A stretch of DNA of 42,390 bases, from contig CBDTYW010000001.1 in assembly GCA_965364735.1 (NCBI GenBank), positions 1 to 42,390 of the forward strand, in the 5' to 3' direction. This document shows positions 15,563-22,219 of the stretch, piece after piece. The DNA comes from CBDTYW01 sp965364735 (GTDB taxonomy: Bacteria > Actinomycetota > Nitriliruptoria > Nitriliruptorales > Nitriliruptoraceae). The position numbers and the translations under genes are program-made. Numbering within the stretch: position 1 is the stretch's first letter; each line of letters starts with the position of its first letter. The notes below the pieces were generated by a model, which saw nothing but the letters and a program-made list of their open reading frames with translations, ran no database searches and was not told the origin of the DNA.

Positions 15563-16033
15563 ATGGTCGAGCCTGGTTCCGCCGACGACGCCACGTGGCC
15601 CACGGACGACGTCGTCCCGCCGTCCCCACCGCCTCCGTCGCCGGTGGGCATGCCCACACCGCCCGCGCCGCGACCGCCGTCGGGACATCCGGTGGCGAAC
15701 GCGCAGGACGTGCGGAACTGGTCGATGGGGGCGCATGCCTCGGCGTTCGTGGCGGCGTTCTTCGCGCTCGCGTTCCTCGGGCCGCTCGTCGTGTGGATGG
15801 TGCGGCGCGAGGTCGACCCGGTCTCGGCGGAGCACGCCAAGGAGGCGCTGAACTTCAACCTGTCCGTCCTGCTGTACGGCGTGATCAGCTTCGTCCTCGT
15901 GTTCGTCCTCATCGGCCTCCCGATGCTCGCCGCCGTCGGGATCCTCTGGATCGTCGCGACGGTCCGCGGGATCATCGCCGCCGGCAACGGACAGGCCTAC
16001 CGGTACCCCGTCACGATCAGGTTCATCAGCTGA
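15563..16033 (+). CDS. DUF4870 (Tic20-like) membrane protein
   Basis: A 156-residue protein with a proline-rich cytosolic N-terminus (about residues 1-50) and three or four membrane spans. The core is WSMGAHASAFVAAFFALAFLGPLVVW, then the conserved HAKEALNFNLSVLLYG and a closing helix pair ending in GQAYRYPVTIRFI; this is the DUF4870/Tic20-like pattern. GAGGAG at 15551-15556 sits 6 nt before the ATG and decides the start; the frame also opens at 15524 without such a site. Function is unknown. A strong bidirectional stem-loop follows before the convergent DsrE2 gene. Confidence 0.87.
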   Translation: MVEPGSADDATWPTDDVVPPSPPPPSPVGMPTPPAPRPPSGHPVANAQDVRNWSMGAHASAFVAAFFALAFLGPLVVWMVRREVDPVSAEHAKEALNFNLSVLLYGVISFVLVFVLIGLPMLAAVGILWIVATVRGIIAAGNGQAYRYPVTIRFIS

Positions 16034-16056
16034 TCTGGGCCGTCCCGGAAAGCGTG

Positions 16057-16090
16057 AGACGCCGCCGCACCGGGAGGCGCGGCGGCGTCT
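16057..16090. terminator. Bidirectional stem-loop terminator
   Basis: AGACGCCGCCGC (16057-16068) pairs perfectly with GCGGCGGCGTCT (16079-16090) across a 10-nt loop. It lies between two convergent genes, 23 bp after one stop and 11 bp from the other, as expected for a shared terminator. There is no T-tract, which is usual in such GC-rich genomes. Confidence 0.8.
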
Positions 16091-16101
16091 GAGCGTGAGC
16101 C

Positions 16102-16611
16102 TCAGATGAAGATGATCTGGGCGCCCTCGCTGAGCTCGATGAAGTCGGTGGCGCTGATGATGCCCTCGACGTTCTCGTAGAGGTCTTCCTCCTCGACGTG
16201 CATCATGTCGGCCGACATGCGGCAGGCCCACAGATGACCGCCCGCGTCGGAGATGAGCTCCATGAACTCGGGGACGTCGGGGACGTCGATGCCCTCGATC
16301 TGCTTCTTCATCATGTGCGTCGCGAAGGACTGCATGCCGGGGAGTCCCATGAGGGCGGTCGGCATGTGCGTTGCGGGGTTGCCGACGGGGTTGAACTTCA
16401 GCGTCCCCATCGTCTTCTTGTTGATGATGTCGAAGCCCCAGAACGTGAAGAACATGTGGGTCTCGATGCCCTCACCGAGGGCCGCGTTCGCCAGGACCAG
16501 CCCCGGGTACGCCATGTCGAGCGAGCCCTTCGAGCAGATGATGGCGAGCTTGCGCCCCTCGGACGCTGCGCTGTCGAAGCTGGGGATGGGTGCCGCTTGG
16601 GTGGTGCTCAT
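16102..16611 (-). CDS. DsrE/DsrF/DrsH-like family protein (DsrE2 type)
   Basis: A 169-residue protein of the DsrE2 sulfur-carrier type. It contains KLAIICSKGSLDMAYPGLVLANAALGEG, MFFTFWGFDIINKK and GGHLWACRMSADMM; the two cysteines Cys26 (ICSKG) and Cys130 (WACRM) are at positions where DsrE2/peroxiredoxin-like proteins keep candidate persulfide carriers. Family members move sulfane sulfur to TusA/TusE/DsrC-type partners. It is the last gene of the operon SQR - DUF1641 - TusE - DsrE2, with a 36-bp gap after the TusE-like gene containing AGGAGG just before the ATG. I infer that it receives or hands on sulfur produced by the quinone reductase. Confidence 0.9.
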   Translation of the reverse strand: MSTTQAAPIPSFDSAASEGRKLAIICSKGSLDMAYPGLVLANAALGEGIETHMFFTFWGFDIINKKTMGTLKFNPVGNPATHMPTALMGLPGMQSFATHMMKKQIEGIDVPDVPEFMELISDAGGHLWACRMSADMMHVEEEDLYENVEGIISATDFIELSEGAQIIFI

Positions 16612-16647
16612 GGTTGTGACCTCCTGGGTCGTGTCAGGTGTGGGTGG

Positions 16648-16962
16648 TCAGACGCACCCGACGGGCTTGGGCAGCCCGGCGATGTAGGACATCTTCTTGG
16701 CAGGCTTGCCGGGGAAGAGGCGGAACAAGTTCTTGGTCGGGATGCCGCCGACCTTGGTCACGCGGCGGAGGGTCGCGGTGGTCTGCTGCTCGACGTAGTC
16801 CTCGCGGAGGAACCGGATCGGGACCCAGTGCTCCTCGCTCAGCTCAACGCCGATGTTGGCCGCGAGCACCTTCGCGAGATCCTCGTCCCACTCTCCGTAC
16901 TCGGTGAGGAAGCCTTCGGCGTCGACGTGGATATCTCGACCGTTCATGGTTGCGAGCGTCAT
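16648..16962 (-). CDS. TusE/DsrC/DsvC family sulfur relay protein
   Basis: A 104-residue protein of the usual DsrC/TusE length. It starts with a IHVDAEGFLTEYGEWDEDLAK-like opening, has HWVPIRFLREDY and ends in AGLPKPVGCV, the universal C-terminal arm whose penultimate Cys (Cys103, CysA) carries sulfur. The second cysteine of true DsrC, eleven residues earlier, is a Ser here (KKMSYIAGLP). So this is a one-cysteine, TusE-like protein that could form persulfides but not the intramolecular trisulfide of sulfite-reductase DsrC. The start overlaps the DUF1641 stop by 4 bp. Confidence 0.93.
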   Translation of the reverse strand: MTLATMNGRDIHVDAEGFLTEYGEWDEDLAKVLAANIGVELSEEHWVPIRFLREDYVEQQTTATLRRVTKVGGIPTKNLFRLFPGKPAKKMSYIAGLPKPVGCV

Positions 16963-17516
16963 TTCGTCGCCCCCTTCTGTGGTTCGTTGGTGGCCGCTGC
17001 GGGCGGATCGCCCATCGAGCGGAGGATGTTGATCATCTGGTCGAGCCCGTTGCGGACGCTGGGCTCTCGCAGCTCTCGCAGGATCCCCATCATCGACGGG
17101 GGCGGGGTCTGGTTCGTCGGCTGCTCGCCGACGACATGGGCCGTGCGGCGGACCATCGCCATCACCTCGGGCTGGGTCATCTCGCGCAGAGCCTCGAGGA
17201 TGAGCACCACGTTGTCGCCGAGGGCGCGAACGTCCTGGGGACTGAAGTTGGCGACGACGCGTCCGATGATCCCGGCGGCCTCGCGACCGAAGTCCGCGTA
17301 GCCCTGCTGGTCGAGCTGGCCTGCCTTGGCGACGACCGACTCGAAGGCGCTGCGCAGGATCGGCTGGAGATCCGACGAGACGTCGTCGAGCATCGAACGG
17401 CGCTCCCTGCTGGTCGACAGCAGCTCGTCGAGCATGCCCTCGATGCGGTCCATGCGTGCGTCGAGATCGCTCGTCGTCGAGACGCGGTCTTCGGTGGTGA
17501 TGTCGATCGCGGTCAT
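16959..17516 (-). CDS. DUF1641 protein
   Basis: A 185-residue, largely helical soluble protein. It opens with a coiled-coil-like segment (DLDARMDRIEGMLDELLSTSRERR), then helices ending in GIIGRVVANFSPQDVRALGDNVVLILEALREMTQPEVM, and a terminal segment MGILRELREPSVRNGLDQMINILRSMG. This is the DUF1641 pattern, a family often encoded beside sulfide:quinone reductase-like flavoproteins; I know of no established biochemical role. It overlaps both neighbours by 4 bp (SQR and TusE genes), so all are translated in a fixed ratio. A scaffold or membrane-recruitment role for the flavoprotein is a reasonable guess only. Confidence 0.87.
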   Translation of the reverse strand: MTAIDITTEDRVSTTSDLDARMDRIEGMLDELLSTSRERRSMLDDVSSDLQPILRSAFESVVAKAGQLDQQGYADFGREAAGIIGRVVANFSPQDVRALGDNVVLILEALREMTQPEVMAMVRRTAHVVGEQPTNQTPPPSMMGILRELREPSVRNGLDQMINILRSMGDPPAAATNEPQKGATK

Positions 17517-18781
17517 GCCGGAACCTCCTGGGCAGCCGCGGGCGCCGCGGTCGGGTCGTGCTTGCCTGCCATGGCCATCAGGGGTGGAAGCGGCATCTGG
17601 CGACCCGGGAGCAGGACGTTCCAGTAGATGGACTTGAAGAGCAGCTTCCCCCAGTGGTTGGCCTCGGTCTCGCCGAGCAGGGTGAGGGGGCCGACGCCGG
17701 GGATCGGATACTTGCCGGGCAGCGGCTGGGTGTCGTAGTTGAAGTCGAGGAGCAGCGCCTTGCCGTCACCGGCTTCGACGAAGCAGTTCGCGTGTCCGTC
17801 GAACGCGTGGGTCATGGGCCGACCCGCGATGTGCTGGAGGAAGTTCTCCTCGAAGATCTCGACCGCGAAGTGTGCGACGGAACCGGCTTTCGACGTCGGC
17901 AGGTTCGCGGCGTCGCCGAGGGCGAAGATGTTGTCGTGGCCGTCGGCGAGGAACGTCTGCTGGTCGACGGGGACGTAGTTGAGCTCGTCGCCGAGCCCGC
18001 TGCGCTCGACGAAGTCCGCGCCCATGTTCAGCGGGACGGTGACGAGCAGGTCGAACGGGATGACGCGCTCGTCGTAGGAGACGATCGCCTTCGCCTCGTT
18101 GTCGACGCGCTCGATGACGAAGTCGGCCTCGAGATGGATCTTGCGCTCCTCGAGCATGTCGCCCAGGAGCGAGGCCGCGATGGGCTTCGTGAACGCTCCG
18201 TCCAGCGGCGTGACGTAGGTGATCTCGACCTGGTCGCGAAGACCGCGCTCACGGAAGTGGGCTTCGGCGAGGAACGCGAACTCGAGCGGCGCGACCGGGC
18301 ACTTGATCGGCATCTCGGTGATGTGGACGACCAGGCGGCCGCCTTCCCAGCTGGCCAGCTTGTCAGCCAGCGCGACGGAGCCCTCGAGCGTGTAGAAGTC
18401 GAAGACGCTCTCGCGCCACTCGTCCTCTGCCATCCCTTCCGTCTCGTCGGGCCGCGGGGTGGTTCCGGTGGCGATGATCAGCTGGTCGTAGGCGAGCTCG
18501 GTCCCATCAGCCAGGAACACGACGTCGGTGTCGGTGTCGACGCGATCGATCTCGGCATGGATCATCGTGACGCCGTCGGGGATGAAGGCGTCACGGTCCT
18601 TGGAGACCTGGTCCGGCGCGTAGGTCCCGAAGGGGACGAACAGGTAGCCGGGCTGGTAGTCGTGGCGGTTGTCGCGGTCAACGACCGTGATCTCCCAGGC
18701 GTCGGCGTCGAGTCGGCGTCGAAGGCGGTTCGCCGCCATGGTGCCGGCGGTGCCTGCGCCGAGGACGAGCAGCTTCTTCAT
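17513..18781 (-). CDS. sqr: Sulfide:quinone reductase-type FAD oxidoreductase
   Basis: A 422-residue flavoprotein of the SQR/flavocytochrome-c family. The N-terminal Rossmann motif is VLGAGTAGTMAANRL, the second FAD motif is NIFALGDAANLPTSKAG and an ATG motif LIIATGTTPR lies at about residues 102-110. Cys161 (IKCPVAPLE) and Cys333 (ANCFVE) match the two redox cysteines that carry polysulfide in SQR; a third N-terminal cysteine of some types is absent. The C-terminus is amphipathic and may sit on the membrane. The start at ATG 18781 has AAGG 8 nt upstream; GTG 18790 and ATG 18787 are too close to it. It oxidises sulfide and reduces quinone, starting the sulfur relay of the operon. Two shared-type boxes lie upstream. 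Confidence 0.88.
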   Translation of the reverse strand: MKKLLVLGAGTAGTMAANRLRRRLDADAWEITVVDRDNRHDYQPGYLFVPFGTYAPDQVSKDRDAFIPDGVTMIHAEIDRVDTDTDVVFLADGTELAYDQLIIATGTTPRPDETEGMAEDEWRESVFDFYTLEGSVALADKLASWEGGRLVVHITEMPIKCPVAPLEFAFLAEAHFRERGLRDQVEITYVTPLDGAFTKPIAASLLGDMLEERKIHLEADFVIERVDNEAKAIVSYDERVIPFDLLVTVPLNMGADFVERSGLGDELNYVPVDQQTFLADGHDNIFALGDAANLPTSKAGSVAHFAVEIFEENFLQHIAGRPMTHAFDGHANCFVEAGDGKALLLDFNYDTQPLPGKYPIPGVGPLTLLGETEANHWGKLLFKSIYWNVLLPGRQMPLPPLMAMAGKHDPTAAPAAAQEVPA

Positions 18782-18861
18782 GGTCATCACCTTCAGGTTT
18801 GCGCGACGGCAGGACTGTTGCTGTCGCTGACGGCGACGCTACGAGCGGTCAGCGCGGGAGA

Positions 18862-18899
18862 GCAGTGCCGAAGGTCTTGTGCTGGCGGCCGAAGGTCCC
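18862..18899 (-). promoter_or_regulatory. Tandem DosR/DevR-like boxes upstream of the SQR operon
   Basis: On the minus strand, GGGACCTTCGGCCG (18899-18886) and AAGACCTTCGGCACTGC (18878-18862) are spaced 21 bp start to start, two helical turns, and share an exact 10-mer (GACCTTCGGC). The proximal box ends 80 nt before the start codon. The 16 bases CCTTCGGCACTGCTCT here (18874-18859) recur exactly at 30919-30934. Confidence 0.6.
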
Positions 18900-18932
18900 G
18901 GCGGGTCGTCGACCATCCGCGGTCGGTCGTGG

Positions 18933-20213
18933 TCAGAGATATCCGAGCGCTGCGGCCTGGTCCGTGAGCCAGTCGCGGTGGTCCGGGTGCGCGATGGCGA
19001 TCAGCGCGCGTGCGCGCTCTCGGATTGACCGGCCACGCAGCTCGGCCACGCCGTGTTCCGTGACGACGTGGTCGACGGTGTTCTTGAGCGTCGTCACGAC
19101 GGAGCCTCGCGAGAGCCGTCCGACGATGCGCGAGAGCTCCCCGTTCCGGGCCGTCGATCTGGTGACGACGAAACCTCGGCCGTGCTCGGCGTACAGCGCG
19201 CCGCGGGCGAAGTCCGACTGGCCTCCGCTCCCGGACCAGTACTTGCCCTGAACGGTCTCGCTGGCGCACTGCCCGAGCAGGTCGACCTCGGTCGTCGCGT
19301 TGACGGAGACGAAGGCGTCCTCCCGTGCGACGACGCGGGGATCGTTGACGTGCTCGACGGGCCACAGCTCGACCGACGCGTTGTCGTCGAGCCACTCATA
19401 CAGCCGCTGGGTTCCCAGCGCGAACGTCGCGACGTGCTTGTTGCGTCCGGTGCGCTTGGTGACGCCGGTCAGCGCGCCGGACTCGACGAGGTCGATCACC
19501 CCGTCGGACAGCAGCTCGGTGTGCAGCCCGAGGTCGCGGTGATCGACCAGCTTGGCGAGGATCGCGTCGTTGATCGCGCCGATCCCGACCTGCATCGTGT
19601 CGCCGTCTGCGATGCGCTCGGCCACGTGGTCGGCGATCTGCAGGTCGATCGCGTTGGGCGCGCGCGGGGCCACCGCGACGAGTGGCCGGTCGACCTCGGT
19701 CCATCCTGCGACCTGGCTGACGTGCACCTGGTTGCGACCGAACGTTCTGGGCATCTGCCGGTTGACCTCGAGGTAGAACGGCGCGCGTCCCACGAAGCCG
19801 GCCACGTAGTCCGCGTTGGTGCCGAGCGAGAAGTAACCGTGATCGTCCATCGGGGCTGCGGCCGCGAGGACGAGATCCGGTCCACCTGCATGGCTGAGCA
19901 GCTCTGGCACCTCGCTGAAGTGCGCGGGAACCAGGTCCAGACCACCCGAGTGGAAGTGCGGGCGGGTCACGTGGGACAGGAAGTAGCTCACGTGGCGGAG
20001 CCGGTCCGGCTGCTCGCCTCGGAGGTAGGCGCGATCGTGGAGCGCATGCATCTGGTGCACCGTCACGCCGCGGAGGTCATCGACTGCGCCCTCGATCGCG
20101 TCAAGGAGGGAGACCGGCTCGCCGTTCGCGAGCGGAACGACCAGACGTGCGCCGTCGTGGACGTGAGAGAGCACGTCCGTGCTGGGGCTCGAGGCCGGCG
20201 ATGAGGTGGTCAT
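18933..20213 (-). CDS. Acetyl-CoA hydrolase/CoA-transferase family protein
   Basis: A 426-residue family I CoA-transferase. The C-terminal half has VSVNATTEVDLLGQ, where Glu309 is the expected catalytic Glu that forms the acyl and CoA thioester intermediates, and KYWSGSGGQSDFARGA, the glycine-rich oxyanion segment. The length matches 4-hydroxybutyrate/acetate CoA-transferases. Acyl donor and acceptor cannot be read. The ATG at 20213 overlaps the stop of the AhpD-like gene by 4 bp (ATGA), so I prefer it to starts in the extension up to 20378. A 151-bp gap carrying the SQR promoter boxes lies downstream. It may allow acetate/succinate CoA exchange during low-oxygen growth, which is inference. 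Confidence 0.88.
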   Translation of the reverse strand: MTTSSPASSPSTDVLSHVHDGARLVVPLANGEPVSLLDAIEGAVDDLRGVTVHQMHALHDRAYLRGEQPDRLRHVSYFLSHVTRPHFHSGGLDLVPAHFSEVPELLSHAGGPDLVLAAAAPMDDHGYFSLGTNADYVAGFVGRAPFYLEVNRQMPRTFGRNQVHVSQVAGWTEVDRPLVAVAPRAPNAIDLQIADHVAERIADGDTMQVGIGAINDAILAKLVDHRDLGLHTELLSDGVIDLVESGALTGVTKRTGRNKHVATFALGTQRLYEWLDDNASVELWPVEHVNDPRVVAREDAFVSVNATTEVDLLGQCASETVQGKYWSGSGGQSDFARGALYAEHGRGFVVTRSTARNGELSRIVGRLSRGSVVTTLKNTVDHVVTEHGVAELRGRSIRERARALIAIAHPDHRDWLTDQAAALGYL

Positions 20214-20566
20214 GCTTCGTCGGCCGGCTCTGCGAACTCGTCGAACGCGGCCAGGGCACGCGGAGCCCACACGGACGCTGGGCCACCCGCCATCAGCAGG
20301 GCGACGCCGAGCACCTCGACGGCCTCCTCGCGCGAGGCGCCCTTCACCGCAGCCCCCTTGGCGTGGTAGGCGACGCACCCGTCGCAGTGCGTGGCAACCG
20401 CGATGGCCAACGCCACCAGCTCCTTCATGTGCTCCGGAACCACGCCATCGGCCATGCTGGTCTGATGCAGCTGCCCGAAGCCTGCCCAGGTCTCCGGCGC
20501 GGCACGGCGGAAGTCTCGGGTCGGGCCGCGGAGGTCTTCGATGATCTCGGTGAAGGTCGTGGGCAT
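20210..20566 (-). CDS. Carboxymuconolactone decarboxylase (AhpD-like) family protein
   Basis: A 118-residue helical protein with the AhpD active-site pattern: HMKELVALAIAVATHCDGCVAYHAKGAA, including Cys61-x-x-Cys64 and His68. AhpD-like members are peroxidase or disulfide reductants, not decarboxylases. GGAG sits 5 nt before the ATG. It is the first gene of a two-gene operon with the CoA-transferase (4-bp overlap). A perfect 7-bp inverted repeat (GAAGCGA/TCGCTTC, 20590-20612) and GGGACC-type half boxes lie upstream. Confidence 0.92.
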   Translation of the reverse strand: MPTTFTEIIEDLRGPTRDFRRAAPETWAGFGQLHQTSMADGVVPEHMKELVALAIAVATHCDGCVAYHAKGAAVKGASREEAVEVLGVALLMAGGPASVWAPRALAAFDEFAEPADEA

Positions 20567-20589
20567 GGGGGCTCCGGAGTTCGATGCTC

Positions 20590-20612
20590 GAAGCGAATCA
20601 GCGGCTCGCTTC
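20590..20612. promoter_or_regulatory. Inverted repeat upstream of the AhpD-like/CoA-transferase operon
   Basis: GAAGCGA (20590-20596) and TCGCTTC (20606-20612) are exact reverse complements with a 9-nt spacer, 24 bp upstream of the AhpD-like start. The 203-bp divergent gap 20567-20769 also has GGGACCTGTGGCGG (minus, 20634-20621) and GGCCCGAACGGCACTAC (20645-20661), which partly match the shared box. Low confidence. Confidence 0.35.
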
Positions 20613-20769
20613 CGGTGGAACCGCCACAGGTCCCGAGCCGTGAGGCCCGAACGGCACTACTCGCGGCAGGGAGAGCGGGCCATCATCCGCAGGGTCCGGA
20701 CCGACGCGAGCAGCTGGTGACGACCTGGGTCAGGGCTGCGTCGCGAAGGGGTCGAGAAGGGACAGGACG

Positions 20770-21267
20770 ATGTCGATCTGGTTCGAAGGGACAGGCCACG
20801 TCGACTGCGATCTCGACCACCTGAAGGGCTCGCTCGATGATCTCGGCGAGTTCTACGTGGGAGTTGTCCGAGCGATGCCGGGGATCACCTCGGCCGAGCT
20901 GGTCGAGCAGGGCACCGACCACGTCGTCATCCGGACGAACGCGGGCGTCATGCGACGTACGAACATCTCGCCACACGTCGACGACCGGCTGGTCGTGGTC
21001 GAGTACGACGAGGTGTACGAAGCCGGCGCACGGGTGACGATGCGGTCGCATTTCGTGGACGAGTTCATCGAGTGCAGCGAGGGTTTGATGCACCGGGTCG
21101 TCGTGAGCGACGTCGACGCCTCCGGGATCCTCGGAGCCATGTATCGCAGGCTGGGCCGCGCCAGGATGGGCGCCGCGTTCCTGAGCTCGCACCGCGCCCA
21201 CCTCGAGGTGACCTCCCGAGGTCTCACGTCAGGAGATCGCCCACGGCGACGGGCCCCGAGGCGGTGA
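20770..21267 (+). CDS. SRPBCC/START-like domain protein
   Basis: A 165-residue soluble protein that looks like a polyketide-cyclase/START-like (SRPBCC) fold: an opening strand SIWFEGTGHVDCDLD, a helix with LDDLGEFYVGVVRAMPGI, strands around LVVVEYDEVYEAGARVTMRSHFVDEF and a C-terminal helix with ILGAMYRRLGRARMGAAFLSSH. Assignment rests on this pattern and predicted order, not on a diagnostic motif. The last 44 bp overlap the 3' end of the convergent MOSC gene, and the basic Arg-rich tail may simply come from that overlap. Ligand unknown. GAAGGGACAGGA lies just before the start. Confidence 0.6.
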   Translation: MSIWFEGTGHVDCDLDHLKGSLDDLGEFYVGVVRAMPGITSAELVEQGTDHVVIRTNAGVMRRTNISPHVDDRLVVVEYDEVYEAGARVTMRSHFVDEFIECSEGLMHRVVVSDVDASGILGAMYRRLGRARMGAAFLSSHRAHLEVTSRGLTSGDRPRRRAPRR

Positions 21268-21940
21268 CGACCGCACCGATCGCGAGCGTGCCCCCGCGTT
21301 CGCGGTGAACCGTCCGCAGGACGTCGCGATCGACCGCGAGGTCTGGCTGCGCCCGCGTGACCATGACGCAGCGACCAACGCGCTTGGTGACGGAGAGGCT
21401 CGCTTCGCCGAGCCGGACGTTCGTGCCGACCAGAGCGTCTTCGCCCCGGCCGTTCAGGACCACGTTGGAGCGGAAGCGCCCGGGGTCCCAGCCGCCAAGG
21501 GTCGTCCTCGACACCAGCGACACGCGGGTCTGATCGCTGTCATGCCACGCGTCACCCGGCCCCTGCCATGAGGTCCATCCGGTCTCCTTCTCGGCGTCGG
21601 CCGGGTTCTCGTAGACGCCACCCTCGTTGCCCGCCCGGACCAGACGGACGGCGCGCTCGAGCCATGCGGACAGCGCGGCATCGGAGTCGAGCCGGGCGCC
21701 GTCCTCGCCGACGATCGACACCTCTTCGTCGTGCCAGGTCGCTGCGGCGAACAGCAGCCGAGGCTCGCGGCGGGCGGTCAGCACGTTGCCGGTCTCGACG
21801 TCGACGATGCCGAAGGCCCGATCTCCGGGGAACCCATGGGGCCCGACCTCCGTGGACTCAAGACGTTCGCCGCGCATGGACTTGACCGGGAACCGCCACA
21901 GCTCAGCGACGGTCAGCGTCCCCCTGGTCGGTCCGGTCAT
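21224..21940 (-). CDS. MOSC domain-containing protein
   Basis: A 238-residue protein with an N-terminal MOSC_N beta-barrel domain (LTVAELWRFPVKSMRGERL, GDRAFGIVD) and a C-terminal MOSC domain. The latter has the pattern GWDPGRFRSNVVLNG, then VGRCVMVTRAQPDLAVDRDVLRTV with the conserved Cys expected to bind molybdenum cofactor. Relatives include YcbX, YiiM and mitochondrial mARC, which reduce N-hydroxylated compounds. The ATG at 21940 begins at the conserved start; AGAGG lies about 10 nt upstream. The 44-bp tail-to-tail overlap with the SRPBCC gene is unusual in length. Implies that the host makes molybdopterin. Confidence 0.93.
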   Translation of the reverse strand: MTGPTRGTLTVAELWRFPVKSMRGERLESTEVGPHGFPGDRAFGIVDVETGNVLTARREPRLLFAAATWHDEEVSIVGEDGARLDSDAALSAWLERAVRLVRAGNEGGVYENPADAEKETGWTSWQGPGDAWHDSDQTRVSLVSRTTLGGWDPGRFRSNVVLNGRGEDALVGTNVRLGEASLSVTKRVGRCVMVTRAQPDLAVDRDVLRTVHRERGGTLAIGAVVTASGPVAVGDLLT

Positions 21941-22156
21941 CTTCACGTCACCTCTCGGAGGGGCGACCGTACTCGGCCGCCGATCGTCATCGGGGCCTGT
22001 CACTCCGTCGCGCCCGCACGGCTGTCGGCGACGTCGTCCTCGCCGATCGAGTGCGCGGCCGACACTCCCTGACGTGCATGTGCCTCCGCCGTACGGTGCG
22101 GCCATGGACACGGCGCCCCTTCGCCGGTGAGCCTCCGGCACCCGCAAGGACACGTG

Positions 22157-22219
22157 ATGCTTCGCCAGCTGCTCAGGAAGAAGGACCTCGCCCTCGAGCA
22201 GACCTCCGTCGCGCCGTGA
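22157..22219 (+). CDS. 20-codon minigene coupled to the P450 gene
   Basis: A short frame encoding MLRQLLRKKDLALEQTSVAP, with AAGGA at 22146-22150 six nt before the ATG, better than any site before the P450 itself. Its TGA overlaps the P450 GTG start (GTGA, 22216-22219), a classic coupling arrangement. The peptide is basic and amphipathic and resembles the extreme N-terminus of APC-family amino-acid permeases, which often start LRQLLRKK-like. It may be a leader peptide that delivers ribosomes to the P450 start, or the remains of a lost permease. Reality of translation rests on the ribosome site and overlap only. Confidence 0.5.
   Translation: MLRQLLRKKDLALEQTSVAP

Noticed and set aside
14036..16231. 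Minus-strand frame of 731 codons
   Set aside because: Antisense to the hydrolase and DUF4870 genes, crossing the terminator at 16057-16090; no recognisable domain.
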